64,000 nucleotides of DNA from Pardosa pseudoannulata (GCA_032207245.1 CM063501.1:62548901-62612900); one strand, 5' to 3'. Shown: positions 1-12,135, counted from the first letter of the stretch. Notes: a model not told the origin generated them from the letters alone. Translations and numbers: made by a program.

Positions 1-329
1 TGCACAACAGATTATTTTGAAGAATATATTTCTCTCAACAAATGTGTTTTGTATGCTTTTTAACTATAATCCTTTTGTTATTAAATTTTACTACAGCTTC
101 AAATTACAAATGAATATTTATGTCTATTTTAAAGTCACAATCAAAGGCAGATATTTAAAACTTTTTAATTTTTGAGTTAATGATTCAGATAAGTTAATCC
201 ATCAGTTTTAGATTTATATTAGTAGTGCTGACTGCATTCATCCTTGCCTTGCAATGTAAATGAGTAATAAATAAAAGTAATTAAGGATTTTGGTTATAAT
301 ACACTGAAATGCCACCAAATTAGAGATAC
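1..329. other. AT-rich unassigned DNA
   Basis: No coding exon, RNA gene or repeat boundary recognised. If Hv1 extends upstream this is intronic, but no exon encoding its cytoplasmic N-terminus was seen here. Confidence 0.5.
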
Positions 330-1240
330 CTACCTAGTAACAAGATTGGCCTTCTCTGGCCTTGATAATGGCTGCCACATGACAAGGCATAGATTAAACA
401 AGTTTCTGGAAATGTTCCACTGTAATGGCTTGTCAAATATTGACTAAAGCTGTCCCAATTCAGTAAGGTTCGTTGGTGCTGTGTGATGGCCTTTCACACT
501 TTGTTCCAAAACATCCCAAAGATGTTCAATACGGTTTAAGTCTGAGCTTCTGGGTGGCCAATTTATACAGAAAAGCCAGAGGAGTAATCATCAAACCAGC
601 CAGTAGCCAACTGGGATTTGTGAGAGGTACAGTTGTCTTGCTGAAAAACTCCATTACTGTGCAGGTAACAGAACAGCATAAACAGATAGAGGTGATAAAC
701 CAGCAACTCTACTTACTGAATTACATTGAGGGAGGTTGGTATATGCAAAGACCCCAAACAGTATTACGAAAAAACATCCCAAACCATGATCCAGCTACCA
801 TGTCCATGTACAGTTCTGACCTGGCATTCAGAATTCATGGCTTCATAAGCCTGATGCCATATGCTCAGCCTCCCATCGACATTAAGTAGATGGAATTGAG
901 ATCATCATTGCACTCATCATTCCATGGTACTTGTTCCCAGTCCTCTACACTCCAGTCTCTGTGCTGTCTTGCCCAGGCAAGACATGCAGCCCAATGGTAA
1001 GCATAGAACAATTGTACTCTCATAGGTCGATGACTCCTGAAACCCATACAGTGAAGCAAGCGTTGCACAGTCTGTTTACTGACTGTACGACTGGCATTGT
1101 CATTGAACTGGTTGGTAATTTAAGCTAATGTTTGGCTTTGCTGGCTATGTACAATACGCCTGAGCCGTCTCTCACCATGCACGGTCAAGGCGAACTGTCC
1201 TTTACAGTTTGCCCGCTATTTTTTTTCCATCCATGTATTC
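330..1240 (-). pseudogene. Tc1/mariner-type transposase, broken
   Basis: Read on the minus strand, translation gives the hallmarks of a Tc1 transposase in order. An HTH-like segment (VHGERRLRRIV, then SKQTVQRLLHCMGF) lies near 1070-1190. The linker block WARQHRDWSVEDWEQVPWND follows near 915-985. The second catalytic Asp block FQQDNCTSH is near 630-655, and a DLNRIEHLWDVLEQ block carries the third catalytic Glu near 510-550. The family normally encodes about 340 residues in one frame. Here at least one frameshift separates the QQDN and IEHLW blocks, and stops interrupt the HTH-linker region, so it is dead. The inverted repeats could not be placed. The 138-residue open frame on the opposite strand over 473-889 is antisense noise. 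The family call is secure; the outer edges are approximate. Confidence 0.88.
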
Positions 1241-3669
1241 TAGGTATACTCTTGACACTGTCAACCTTAAAAAGCCTAGCTGTTTGAAGATTTCAGAAAT
1301 TGATTGAATGGCCCATATGTCACATACCTATGATATGTCCTCGATCAAAGGCTTTTAAATCAGGCAGTTTACCCGTACTGGCAGTGCCAACAACTAATTC
1401 AGAACAATCATAGTATATGCAGTTACCACAGCACTCTCACTTGCCCATAAATGATGTGCAGCTGTACACAATTTGCATAGCCCTTGCTATCCCTAATTCA
1501 GTGGCACTTCAGTGTAAAATATTAGTATAATTTTTTAAAATAAAAATGTTTTGCTTTTTAATAGTTTTTCTTTTAAAAAATTTTGAATTTAGTATTTTAA
1601 GCTGTGTTTACAAATCTGTAAATTAATATATGGCAGTAAAATTATAAATGTTTATAATTTTACTGTCTAACAGTATTTTTCGTACTGCACCCCTAAGTTA
1701 AAGATTAATTTTTTGCTGTAGAATTTTTATTTCTGTCGAATTTCCTGTTAAATATATTTAACTGTTAAAGTACTTTTATAAGAAAAATATTTTTCTTAAC
1801 CATTGAAAATTTTTATGCTTTATGTTATAATGAATATTTTGTTTGATTGTATGGTATCTTTTACTTGTGTAGGGCTTCATGCCATTTTCATCTATAATCC
1901 AAATGAAAATTTTAAGATTTTTGTTTCAGATTATAATAAAATTTTTTTGCACATATGTGTTACTTTAAGTGATAAAATGAAAATGTTTTTGTTAAACAGT
2001 GGTAGAAAAGACATTTAACTCATCTTTGGGGGCGGGGCTATAGCTCAAGTAAAACAATTCTGATTATTATTTGAAATTCATTAATTTTAATTGTAGTATT
2101 TTAAAAATAACCCTTGACCTTTATGGTAATGTTTAAAAAGGGAGAAAAGGAAATTTGATGCAAAAATAAATGTATTTATATTTCAGAAAACTCTAAAAAA
2201 TAAGTACTTAAACATTTTATCTATTTCTTAACTGACTAAAATATCTAGGTAATGCATTAAATGTGTGGCTGCACTGAACTCACCACCTACAGAATTCTAA
2301 TTTCAATAGTGGCAACACTACAGTCTAGCTATGTTCAATTCTACTGTGTGACTTGCAGTCAGTATATATACCGTCCCTGACATTGTTTGTGTTGCTCAGA
2401 TTTTTACCATTAATAAATGTTAAGTTATATTTATTTAGTTGAAGTCCCTTTTATAATCAACCCTTACATGAGCACACGACAAATGAATTGTAAAGTGTGG
2501 TTAAAAAAAAAAAAAACCTGTAAAGTTGTAGTGCTTAGTTCAGATAATATTTACTCTGAATCAGATAGCTGATTTTCAGCAGATGAGGGCTATTAGCATA
2601 CAGCAAAATACATTCCATTGACCATATTTGCCTAAACTTGGTAGATTAAGGTGTGACCATTTGCTTTCTTTTTTAAACCAATTTCTGTGGTGCAGTGGAA
2701 TAACTACATCCTTTTGGGGTCAACGCAAAGGCTTTTTCTCAGTCATCATTAATAGGAGAGAAAACCTTAAGAAGCTGGTAGAGATTACAGTTATTTTTAC
2801 TTGACTTCAGTATATGGAAGAACCTACCAACTTTAATACTTGTTTGGTGCTATAAGCCTGAAAAAATTGATTTCTGAAAAATATCAAAAATTTTACATGA
2901 TTCTGTTATGAGTAGGTACCTACTGTCACCATCAGTTTGAAAGCTTATTTATATGTTATTTTAAATCACAAGTTGTATATATTTTTCTCCCAAAAGTTTC
3001 TAATACTCTCATATTTTGCAAGTAGGACATTTAAGAGATATTTTAAAAAATTTCTTAAAAAAAAGTATCATAAAGTAATTTTTTTTTCATAGTAGAAGGG
3101 ATCATTATAGACAGATAAATACATTTTCTACTTCAGTATGTTTAAATTTTCAAGTTTTCTTATTTCAGAGAAAATTAATGTTCTGTTAATGTTTATATTA
3201 TTTGTAAACATTTTTTAAATGATAATCTTTAAATTTCGTTTTTAAACTCATAAGTAACATCATTATTAGTATGAAAAGATTCAGTAAATAATTATTTTGC
3301 ATTATTAATTGGATCAAAATTAGTTCCACTCTTGTTTAAAGAGATATATAATTAATATGAAGTAATAATAATATAAAATGGTATTCTGTTTTAAAAGGGT
3401 ATTAGTATTATCATATATTATTGGGCTAGTTAAAATATTAAATTATGCATCATTGACAAGAACTTTTATAAGTATTCAACAAAGGTAAAGAAATATTTCC
3501 TTTCATTTTTTTTTCTTTAAAATTACACTTTCAAAACAAAACATCTAAAAGTTTCATACTTTAGTGATATGATAAATTGATCTTGATATTAAATGATTTG
3601 AAAGAAATTCTTTCTAAAACTTAGATTTTGAGAAAATTCAGTATTTTATAATTTAATTTTTGATTTCAG
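1241..3669. other. HVCN1: Intron or upstream DNA of Hv1, no gene seen
   Basis: About 2.4 kb of AT-rich sequence with homopolymer runs (for example A near 2503-2516) and no conserved open frame. It directly precedes the splice acceptor of the first recognised Hv1 exon, so at least its 3' part is intron. Nothing resembling the N-terminal Hv1 exons was found. Confidence 0.5.
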
Positions 3670-3771
3670 GTTTTCATTGTAGCACTGGTTATTATTGATT
3701 GTCTAATAGTTATTGCAGAGCTTTTGTTAGAAGTTAGACATGAAGAATTGCACAATAGCATTGCTCCTAAA
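3670..3771 (+). CDS. HVCN1: Hv1 voltage-gated proton channel, exon encoding S1
   Basis: This 102-bp phase-0 exon encodes 34 residues forming transmembrane segment S1 and the start of the S1-S2 loop. It is bounded by a TTTCAG acceptor ending at 3669 and a GTAAG donor at 3772. The translation (ALVIIDCLIVIAELLLEV) aligns with human Hv1 S1. The Asp equivalent to human D112, the proton-selectivity residue, is kept in the VIID motif. The Glu equivalent to E119 is kept in IAEL, and human D123 is a conservative Glu. Hv1 is a voltage-sensor-only channel in the plasma membrane or phagosome that lets H+ out of depolarised or acid-loaded cells. Exons for the cytoplasmic N-terminus and the initiator ATG are not in the window. 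Confidence 0.95.
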
Positions 3772-4964
3772 GTAAGATACACTCCATAAATTGGACTCTT
3801 AGTTTATATTTTTATAAATTTTTTCATCTTATAAGATTTATATTAATAATAGCTATTTTTTATTATTTTTGGAATCAATACTTAAATTTGCATTTTATAT
3901 TTGAACTTAATTTATATTTGATATTGAAATTTTATGTGTTAATTTTTAAGCTAACATTTCATTATTTTTATATTTAACCAAACTTGGCAAGTTTTTTCAT
4001 TTTATTACTTTTAAAAAATGGTGTTCTTTACCACTAGTATTCTTCTACTTTGTGCATAGCTGTATTTTGCTCATTTCACTATTATTAAAGCATTATTATT
4101 TGCATTCATCTTATACTATCTTGCGCCGTACATCACTTTTTATCTCTTCATTAGATGATTTAATAATTTCTTTAGGAGTATTTTCTTACCAAAGTTTTAA
4201 ATGTTTATATAAAATAATAGAATTTAAAATACTAGGTTTTTTTTGTATCAGTCATTTGATTATAAGCAATATTTTCTCAAGACAGTGAAAAAAAACTGTG
4301 AGATAGTTACTGTGTTAAGAGTGCTTATGTGTTACTCTTTAAAAAATGCTGATTATTTCATTCTGTTTTAGGATGTTATGTAAATATTTAATGTGATAAC
4401 CTTATTAAAATTAAATTCGCTTAAATTTTGTCTTGCATGTTATTTTATGGTTGTTGAGTACTAGCCATATTGTATTCGAGGTCTATGGTAACTAGTGGGG
4501 GAAATTTGTTCTACTTATGGTAGTTTTCATTTAAAGATTTCTTTAAACATATTTTACCTTGTGATAAAGATGAAATTCTGTAGTGCAATGGAATGATGTT
4601 ATTATATATATATTTTGGTTAAAGTCACTATTTGCATTTATAGAAGACTTTTCTAAAGTTTTTCAGAAATAATTTAAAATTAAATATATTTTTCTTGCTC
4701 TTTCAAAATTTAGTCTCACAAAGAATTTTTTTTTTCTATATCCCGTAACAAAATATGTTTGAAGAAGTCTTTACTTGCAAACCACCCAGAAGTGGAACAG
4801 TTTTTGCCATAGGATAACACAGAGCTAGTGGCATTAAATATTGCTGGCATCTAACCATCTTAACCTTAAGTGATTAAGAAGAAATTTTAAATGCCTCAAA
4901 ATGACTTGCTTTTGTGGTTTCATTTCTTTTCCTTGGTATTGAATGTATTTAAATTTTATTTTAG
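3772..4964 (+). other. HVCN1: Hv1 intron (S1-S2 loop)
   Basis: A 1,193-bp AT-rich intron with a GTAAG donor and a TTTTATTTTAG acceptor, phase 0 at both ends. No transposon or open frame of note inside. Confidence 0.85.
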
Positions 4965-5196
4965 GTTCTTCACTACATGAGTATTGCAATTCTCTCTATC
5001 TTCATTATTGAAATCGTGTTTAAGATCTATGCTTTTCGCATTGAATTTTTTCGCCACAAGCTTGAAGTTTTTGATGCCTTTGTTATATTTTTGTCCTTTG
5101 CTCTTGATATAGGCTTGAAAGACAGTCAAAGTATTTCAAATGGTATTGATCTAATAATTATTCTCAGATTGTGGCGTGTTGCACGTATTTTGAATG
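4965..5196 (+). CDS. HVCN1: Hv1 voltage-gated proton channel, exon encoding S2-S4
   Basis: This 232-bp exon carries S2, S3 and S4. S2 (VLHYMSIAIL...IIEIVFKIY) keeps the first Zn-binding His of human Hv1 (H140) and the Glu/Lys pair equivalent to E153/K157. S3 (EVFDAFVIFLSFALDI) keeps the Asp equivalent to D174. S4 carries the family signature RLWRVARILN: three Arg gating charges spaced every third residue followed by Asn, essentially identical to human. The S3-S4 loop (GLKDSQSISNGID) has no His at the place of human H193, so half of the usual extracellular Zn2+ site is missing. The exon ends in phase 1 at a G|GTATGT donor (5197). Reading on into the intron gives a spurious extension ending at 5234. 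Confidence 0.97.
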
Positions 5197-6756
5197 GTAT
5201 GTATACATTTTATCTTTCTGTTATTGATAGATAATTCTGGAATAAAATAGCCTTGATTTTTTTTTTTTAGTAGCTAAAAAAAATATTTAGTAAATAGGGT
5301 AAGTTTTTAGGTGAAAAGGAAATATTCTTTGGTTCTGAAGGCTGTTTAGGTTTAAAAACTAAAGCAAATTTTTGCTTGATTGAGAGGGTGCACGAGTTCC
5401 TCAACATGAGTCTAGCGTCAGAGTCGGAGCCTGAAACTGAGAGAGATAAACATAATATATCTAGTTTGCAGATAAGAAATGTTCTTCATTTTACAAGAGC
5501 CAGAAAATCAATTAGGCTGCTTTTAGTGGATAAAGCAGTTTGAATTGAGTTTTTTTTACCAGGTTATTTTGCTTCTTGATAGTTGAGGGGGAGGGGGAAT
5601 AAAAGGTTGTTGTCAAAGGACATTGGTACATGTAATGGGAAGAGTAACTTCAATTCTCATATATACTATCATAGCTAGCTATTATGTTTAATATTGCTAA
5701 TTAGCTGAAAATAGACCATAACCTATCAAAAGATAGTTTGTTGTTAGGGTAATGGTGAAAGTTACAACCCAAAGCAACTGAATTCCAGAGATATTGCCAG
5801 GATGATAAACTTTGACTTAAAATAATTTTTCACTATTATTTTCAAGAGAGATAAGTTTATTCCTACAGGTGTATTAGAAGCTTATTTCAAAACCTAGTTT
5901 AGAAGTTGCATGTTCGTTTCTCTTATAACCTCTATGTCCTTTGAGCCGAACGATGGCCGAATGGTTAGGGTGCTGGCCTTCGGAACCGGAGTTCGTGGGT
6001 TCGAATCCCACTATGGCATGGATGTTCATAGCCGTTCGAAATCGGCTTTAAGCAGTAGGTCACGGTCTGATTACCCCTCGCGTTGCAAAAAGTAGACCGT
6101 AGCACTCCCAAACCAAACCAAACTATGTTCTTTGATTCATTCGAGAGGCTGTTGACTTAAAGATTTGATTTTAAGAATTAAGATCTGTATTTTTTTAGTG
6201 GATCTAAGGTTAAACTAATGATTTAACAATTGCAACTGATAACCTGAAGTAATACAGTGGCATGAAAATCATGGGACTCATACTTGTTACCTGTGTTTCT
6301 GAATATTGCTAGTCTATTTTAGCAAAATAGCGCAGTTTTTAATGCAGATTATTTTTTATACAATTCATGTTTGTTTGCCATTATGATTTGTATTTGAGTA
6401 AAATTACAGAAAAATCTACTGCTCCTGTCTCTTTTTTGGCCCTCCACTGGATGCTATTTCTGTTGTTGAACCAGCAATGGGTTTGCATTCTCATCACAGT
6501 TATATGATTTATCTGGTGTACCATCTGCTCTTTCAAAGGAATGATGAAACATACTCTTTAAATGTCCCTCATATAACTCTGTAGCATCTAAATACTATAC
6601 ATGGGGAAGTCTATTAAAAGTAATCAAATGAATTTAATGACTTTTAATTGTGTGTAGAAAGGAGATTTTAAATGTAATTATATAATATTGTAATTTAAGA
6701 TAATTTTAAAATATTGAATCTTCAACAAGTTAAGTATGTTTGAAATTTTTATTTAG
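5197..6756 (+). other. HVCN1: Hv1 intron (after S4), with a SINE
   Basis: A 1,560-bp phase-1 intron with a GTATGT donor and a TTTATTTAG acceptor. It holds a sense-oriented SINE at 5945-6122. The remainder is AT-rich and carries nothing else recognised. Confidence 0.85.
5945..6122 (+). mobile_element. tRNA-Arg-derived SINE, (CCAAA)n tail
   Basis: The 5' part reads as a tRNA: A box ATGGCCGAATGGTTAGGGTG, an anticodon-like CTTCGGA loop (TCG, Arg), and B box GGGTTCGAATCCCA. A non-tRNA body follows, with the hairpin-prone GCCGTTCGAAATCGGC and a GTAGACCGTAG block, and then a CCAAACCAAACC tail. It is flanked by a 13-bp target duplication with one mismatch (ctatgtcctttga 5932-5944; ctatgttctttga 6123-6135). 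It lies in the last Hv1 intron in the sense orientation. Transcription would be by Pol III from the A/B boxes, with LINE machinery for movement. I reject a functional tRNA gene because the acceptor stem does not close. Confidence 0.92.
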
Positions 6757-7010
6757 GTGTTGTCATGTCAGTGAAAATGCAGTCTGAACATAAGCTTTTG
6801 AAAGAAAAACAGCATAGAGAAGCCATTGAGCAGGAACTTTCTAAATGCAGATTGTACACAAATGCATTAGAACAAGAAGTTGAAATGTTGCGTTCACTAC
6901 TAAAAAAGCATGATATCAAGGAAGTTCCCCCTTCAGTTATTTCAAACAATACTCCTCAACACAATACAATTAGTGTGGTTGCAGAAGTCAACCAAATTCT
7001 TCCTATATAA
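6757..7010 (+). CDS. HVCN1: Hv1 proton channel, terminal exon (coiled coil and stop)
   Basis: Two bases complete the Gly codon split by the intron. The exon then encodes 83 residues and a TAA at 7008-7010. The S4 extension (VVMSVKMQSEHKLLK) runs into a heptad-like coiled coil up to about LRSLLKKHD. This matches the human SVKTRSERQLL...LLRQHG region that dimerises the channel. Human Hv1 stops shortly after the coil, whereas this protein has about 25 more polar residues ending in NQILPI. The three exons together give 195 residues from S1 to the C-terminus. Codon choice is AT-rich like the surroundings. A coiled coil implies the usual two-pore dimer. Confidence 0.95.
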
Positions 7011-8079
7011 ACTATCAAATAGTTTTAAATAGAAAACAGATCCAGTTTGTAATTAGTTTGAATCAATATTAATCAAAACATGGTTGCAATTATGTTACTA
7101 TTTTGTGATTGCTTAAAAGATTACTGTTGCATTTTATTGTAAACAGTAGTTTTTCTATCTAAATATTAAAACTTTTCATCTGTGGCTTCTAACCTTTTCA
7201 TTTCTAGATTTATACTAAAAATGTAATTAATGCATATTAAGAAGTATCTCACAGAAGTTATAGAATGTTAAATCCTTAGTACTAAGAAAATGTTTTATTA
7301 GTTATTGAACTGAAAGAATTAAAGTAAATTAAGTGTATGTAAAATCATATTTAAGGTAATCAAATTTGATTTAGACCCCTTGAAACATATCAAGAAAAAA
7401 TTGTTTAAAGTATTCAATTTAAAATTTGGGAATTGTTAGTAATAGTATTTTTTACATTTGTATGTAGTTTGAACATTCATACACTTATATTTTAGGTATT
7501 TTGTTCATTGTTAATTAATATTAACATATCAGTTAATATTTTGACATATCATTATTCCTATTTGATATTGCTAGTATGATATAAAATATAATACTTGAAA
7601 TTTACAGTTTATATCAAATGATAGTTATGCTCAACATATATGTATTAGTTTAAATTAATAAATTCTTTATGTAAGAAAAATTAGATTTTTAGGTGATTTT
7701 ATTTTTTTGTCATTTAAACTTCACTGAAAAAAGGAGGAGTTATTTTCATCATGTAATGCTTGCTTTTTTTCCATACTCATAAGAAAAATCATTTGGATAA
7801 AAAAATTTAATGATTGACATGTTAAGTATAGCTTTGTAGTAACTGTCATATTATATATTTCAACTTCTTTGGTCTTAATGTAATTGTATTTGTTATTTGC
7901 TTTCTGTTTACTCCTGTGAAAAGGAATATTTTGTCTAAATTTAACTATATATTTCCTTTTGAAAAGGATAGGTTGTTTTGTTCTTATCCTTGACTTTTTT
8001 ATTCCATATTTATAAAAAAAATTTACTTGTGTTAAAAATTTAATGATTAACATGTTAAATAATTCTTTGTGGTTATTGT

Positions 8080-8081
<2 letters not shown>
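7011..8081 (+). other. HVCN1: Probable Hv1 3' UTR and downstream DNA
   Basis: AT-rich sequence after the Hv1 stop. An AATAAA at 7657-7662 is the first good poly(A) candidate, about 650 bp after the stop. A block at about 7803-7970 is repeated downstream (see the 8036-9305 duplication). The 110-codon minus-strand frame here is AT-rich chance. Confidence 0.4.

Positions 8082-8114
<33 letters not shown>
8082..8114. repeat. (TA)n microsatellite
   Basis: About 16 TA units. Together with the array at 9172-9204 it brackets a ~1.06-kb insertion-like segment. Confidence 0.95.
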
Positions 8115-8117
<3 letters not shown>

Positions 8118-9164
8118 ATCAGTAAATTACTGTATACCAATCACACAAAAAAAGTATATAGGCCATAATTTTAGTTACCAGATTTGCTTCTCAATATAAT
8201 TTTACTGCAGCCATAATGTGGAAGGCATAACTAGGCAAAATACTTAGTAAAAATCCTTTGTTTTCATCATCTTTGTTTTCATCAAGTGAAACGACTGACA
8301 CTTCTTGCATAGCCAAGTCTAAACCATGCCTTTCTTGACTTATGTTGTGTGTGAGGAAGGGATAATCACATGCTTAATTTCTCATGAGAAAGAACTTAAA
8401 ACAGCAATTCTGCTGTGACTTGTAAAAACAATCATAGCAGTTAAAGTGCATGCAACAGCATAAAAATAGCATGGATATTCAGCTTTCCTTAGGAAAATTG
8501 ACATCTGGGTTAAAAAAAAAGTGTAAGGAGGCTACATTTAGCAATTATTAATTCAGATTTTAGTTTTGAGAAGTGTGGAAGGAATACAATCTCAATGATT
8601 CACCATCTTGATTTAATTTGATTGGCTGGGAAAATTAAAATTAATAGAAAATGTGAATTGGGAAAATTTTTAAGATTTTAAGTGGCAGTAATTATATATG
8701 TATAAATATACAATGGGTGTTTTAGACTCTCAACAAATGAAAAATGATATCCATGCTGCTGGACTTGTGCAATTGTAGGCCTGAAAAGAAACACTAAAAT
8801 TGGAAATTAGAAATAATACAGTTTGAGACATCCTGTCTTTGGTGTTTTTCTAGACAAAACATTTAACATTGGGTTTTATAGTAGTGTGCAGACTAGTGAG
8901 CCAACAATTTAAAATGTTAAGAATTAGGCACGTGGTGATGCATTACAGGCAAAATTAAGTTTTTAAAAGGAGTTATATCAGAATAATTGAACTAAGCAGG
9001 AATATATTGTGGTGTATACGAATTGGCCAAGGTTATCACAATAAGAAGAGAAACTAAGGATTTATCTGCAAAGGTTTTGTTTTGTTGTAATTTTAGGGAT
9101 ATAATCACCAGAAATTTATTTTAGAATACAGATATAATTTAGTTTTGGATTAAAATATTTTTAA

Positions 9165-9171
<7 letters not shown>
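8115..9171. mobile_element. Possible TA-flanked insertion (unclassified)
   Basis: A ~1.06-kb segment bounded on both sides by TA arrays. The outer sequences join into a copy of 7803-7970: the left part (TTTAATGATTAACATGTTAA) ends at the first TA array, and the right part (GTTGTATTTG...TTTACTCCTGTGAAAA) resumes after the second. This is the pattern of an insertion at TA. No transposase, poly(A) tail or obvious inverted repeat was found, so it may be a decayed MITE. Confidence 0.45.

Positions 9172-9204
<33 letters not shown>
9172..9204. repeat. (TA)n microsatellite
   Basis: Second TA array, right border of the segment above. Confidence 0.95.
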
Positions 9205-9207
<3 letters not shown>

Positions 9208-12135
9208 TATTGACTTTTATGGTCTTTATGTAGTTGTATTTGTTTTCTGTTTACTCCTGTGAAAATGAATATTTTATCTAATTTTAACTATATATTTTCT
9301 TTATGTATCTAACTAGTAATGAGAGAATTATATATTTTGCCTCTTCAATTTAAGCACTATTTAGTGAGGATTGTCTTAATTCTTTGTGTATTTTTAATGT
9401 GTATACCTGCCAACTTGTACATATTTGGCCATACATAATGTGTTTTCATCACATTGTAAGAGTTATGTTTGTGTGTGAAGATCATACAGTTTTGAGCTAT
9501 TTTAAATAAATTTTAAAACTGCTTGATCTTAACATATTAATGTCCAAATCATTTCTGATGAATATATTGATAAATTTCCTAAGTTATTACGGACTTCCAA
9601 AAATAAGCACAAATATGAAATTCAAACAACTTTGAGAGTTAGTCTCTCTTTATTAATAAGTTATCATTGCAAAAATTATACCCACTATTTACAAAGCACC
9701 GGTCTAAAGTTTTTTAAAAACATTTATTTGTTATGAATTACAATGGATGTCTAAGCATTACAGTGCAAATATGCTTTTTGTACTTTCAGTGCACAAAATA
9801 ATAGTAAGATTTTAAAAATGTCAGGTGAATGGGTATGAATGTGTACAACTTCAGATGCTACTCGTAGTCAGTTATAATCCCTTTTGTAGGTCAGTATTTT
9901 TATAATTCCATCAATGCATTTGAATTTTCTCAGATCAAAGTACACATGGTAATATTCCTGAATTATTTATGAGTTTCAATTCCTGTTTTCATTTTAAACA
10001 ATTTTTTTTAAGAATTGTTGAATTCAGAAAACTATGCTATAAAAGTATGCTTTGAAGAAAATTTACAAATTCATTTTAGTAAACCATTTTTACAAATAAA
10101 AATTCCTATCACGAAATGACAGGGTATATATGATATGAGGTAATTCAGTTAAAATTTCAGCACATTGTCTTTAATCACATTAGTTTCTGTTACTTATCTG
10201 TATTTTACACATATTCTTATTTGATAATTTTAAATCCATGGATACATTTGCTTTGTAAAATAATAGCTGAGTAGCAGAAATTAAATTTCTCTGTACAAGA
10301 GGCATATTTAAAAAATTAATGCATTATCAATTTAAGCTCTGATGTGTGTGTGTATTTATCATAGTGTATTTTCATTAAGTACTTGTGGATAAAATAAATA
10401 CTTAAAAATAATTTTTTTAAACTATATTTTTAAAGAAGAAATATATAAAGTATTTCATATTTATGTATACATTAATTTTTTTAAATGTTTTGTATGGTAC
10501 ATTTTATAGTTGATCTGATTTACTATTTTTATACTTTTTTTGTTATGATTTATTAACTGAGTGTACAACAAGGTTATAGAAAAAAGTGTAATTTTTTTTA
10601 TTTAATTTGTTTCAGAGTTTTCTTATTTTCCCAAATTTTTAGTTTACCATATTCTGTAAAAGCTTTGTAACTAAAATTTTCATATTTATGTTGTATAAAG
10701 TCAGTTGCTAATCCTTTCTTAAAAATTTTAAGTAGAATTTGTATAAATAATTCTAATTAAAAATTCAATTATAATTATAATCAGTAACTTATTTGAAAAT
10801 TTCAACAACAGAATATTTCTATAAAATTTGTAAATGTTCCCCCTCCCATTTCGTTTTAAAGGCTTATATAATTCTGTGCTTAAGATTTTTACATGACTTT
10901 ATCAGTATTAAAATACTGAAAATTATAGATAACTGTAGATAAATTTATGTCTTAATTTAATGGATAACTGATAAATTATAGAAAATCAATATAGATTTAA
11001 ATTTTTGTATGAACTGAATGTTATAGTTCATTTGATAAATTTTGGTCTTACAAGGGATTTTTAAATGAAATATCCTATCAAATTTAGCTTGTGGAATACA
11101 AAACTATAAAGTTAACATTCTATTTTTACAGAATAGTAGATAAAACAGTTAACGTTTTAAACTATTAAACAGTTAATGAATAAAGCAGTTTCTACAGTTG
11201 TGTTTAGTTTCACGATTCTGAATTCATAAATTTTCAGAAAGGCTAGACAGGTTTCTTTAGCTTTATCCTTCCTCCCTTCCTCAAGTTAAGATAGGATTCT
11301 AGCATCCTCCTCAAATTTCAAAAATCCACTTTTTGACTGAGAACATTTTCTATCACAGGATATCTAGATCTTTTAGAGTAAGGATATTCAATGGGATTCA
11401 GGATAAGCAAAATTCAGCTGTTTACGAGATAACTACTTAGTATTTATTTCATTCTTAGTTATAAGCAGAATTCTGGTCTAATTATATTGCAAAGAATTGA
11501 CTATAGCATTCCAAATCAAACCAGTTACTTAATTTTTTTTTATTTTCTGGAGGTAGGTAGTTGATAAACATATGTGTGTAAAAATTATTTGCTGTAAATA
11601 TTAGATTATCTTGGGCTCATTTTGCCACATGTTCTATTTTTTCTACTTTTTTGCCATATGCTCAAATTAATACATTAAACAGATTTTCTTATCATTAATA
11701 ACAAATTATTAAGTGCTCTTCATCAAAGTGGCTCTTTAAAAAAGTAAAATGTTTAACATTTTTTCTATATTCTTTTAAATGTTCATTGTTATCTTTTTGA
11801 TTTCAATCCATGTATATTGTTTTATAAAATCTGAGTATATATGTGTGTGTAATCTCGATACACAAATATATATATTTACATGCATACATACATACATGCA
11901 AGTAATTGTTTTTAAAAGTGGTGGTATCCAATATATTATAGTTTTCACACATTGAGAATAGGCTATGCTAGAATCTTTTGATAGCTTTATCAAGAAGTCA
12001 TACTCAGTTAAATGTGTAAATATCAAAATAATATCTGTTGATATCTATATCTTACTAAATTAACTGTTAATTTATTTTATTTTTTCTCCAAAATAGATAA
12101 AATGGCTTATATATAATGTGGGAATATAGGTTTAT

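Noticed and set aside
473..889. 138-codon plus-strand frame, the longest in the window
   Set aside because: It is antisense to the Tc1 transposase relic, whose conserved blocks are on the minus strand.
4977..5234. Hv1 reading continued to the stop at 5232-5234
   Set aside because: A strong GTATGT donor at 5197 and a downstream exon completing the Gly codon and coiled coil show the extension is intron.
5945..6020. Functional tRNA-Arg gene (intact A and B boxes), also at 13452, 43959 and 55583
   Set aside because: No closing acceptor stem, a constant 3' body and CCAAA tail in every copy, and flanking target duplications show SINE copies.
7721..8053. 110-codon minus-strand frame downstream of Hv1
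   Set aside because: AT-driven codons, no motif, and it overlaps a duplicated non-coding block.
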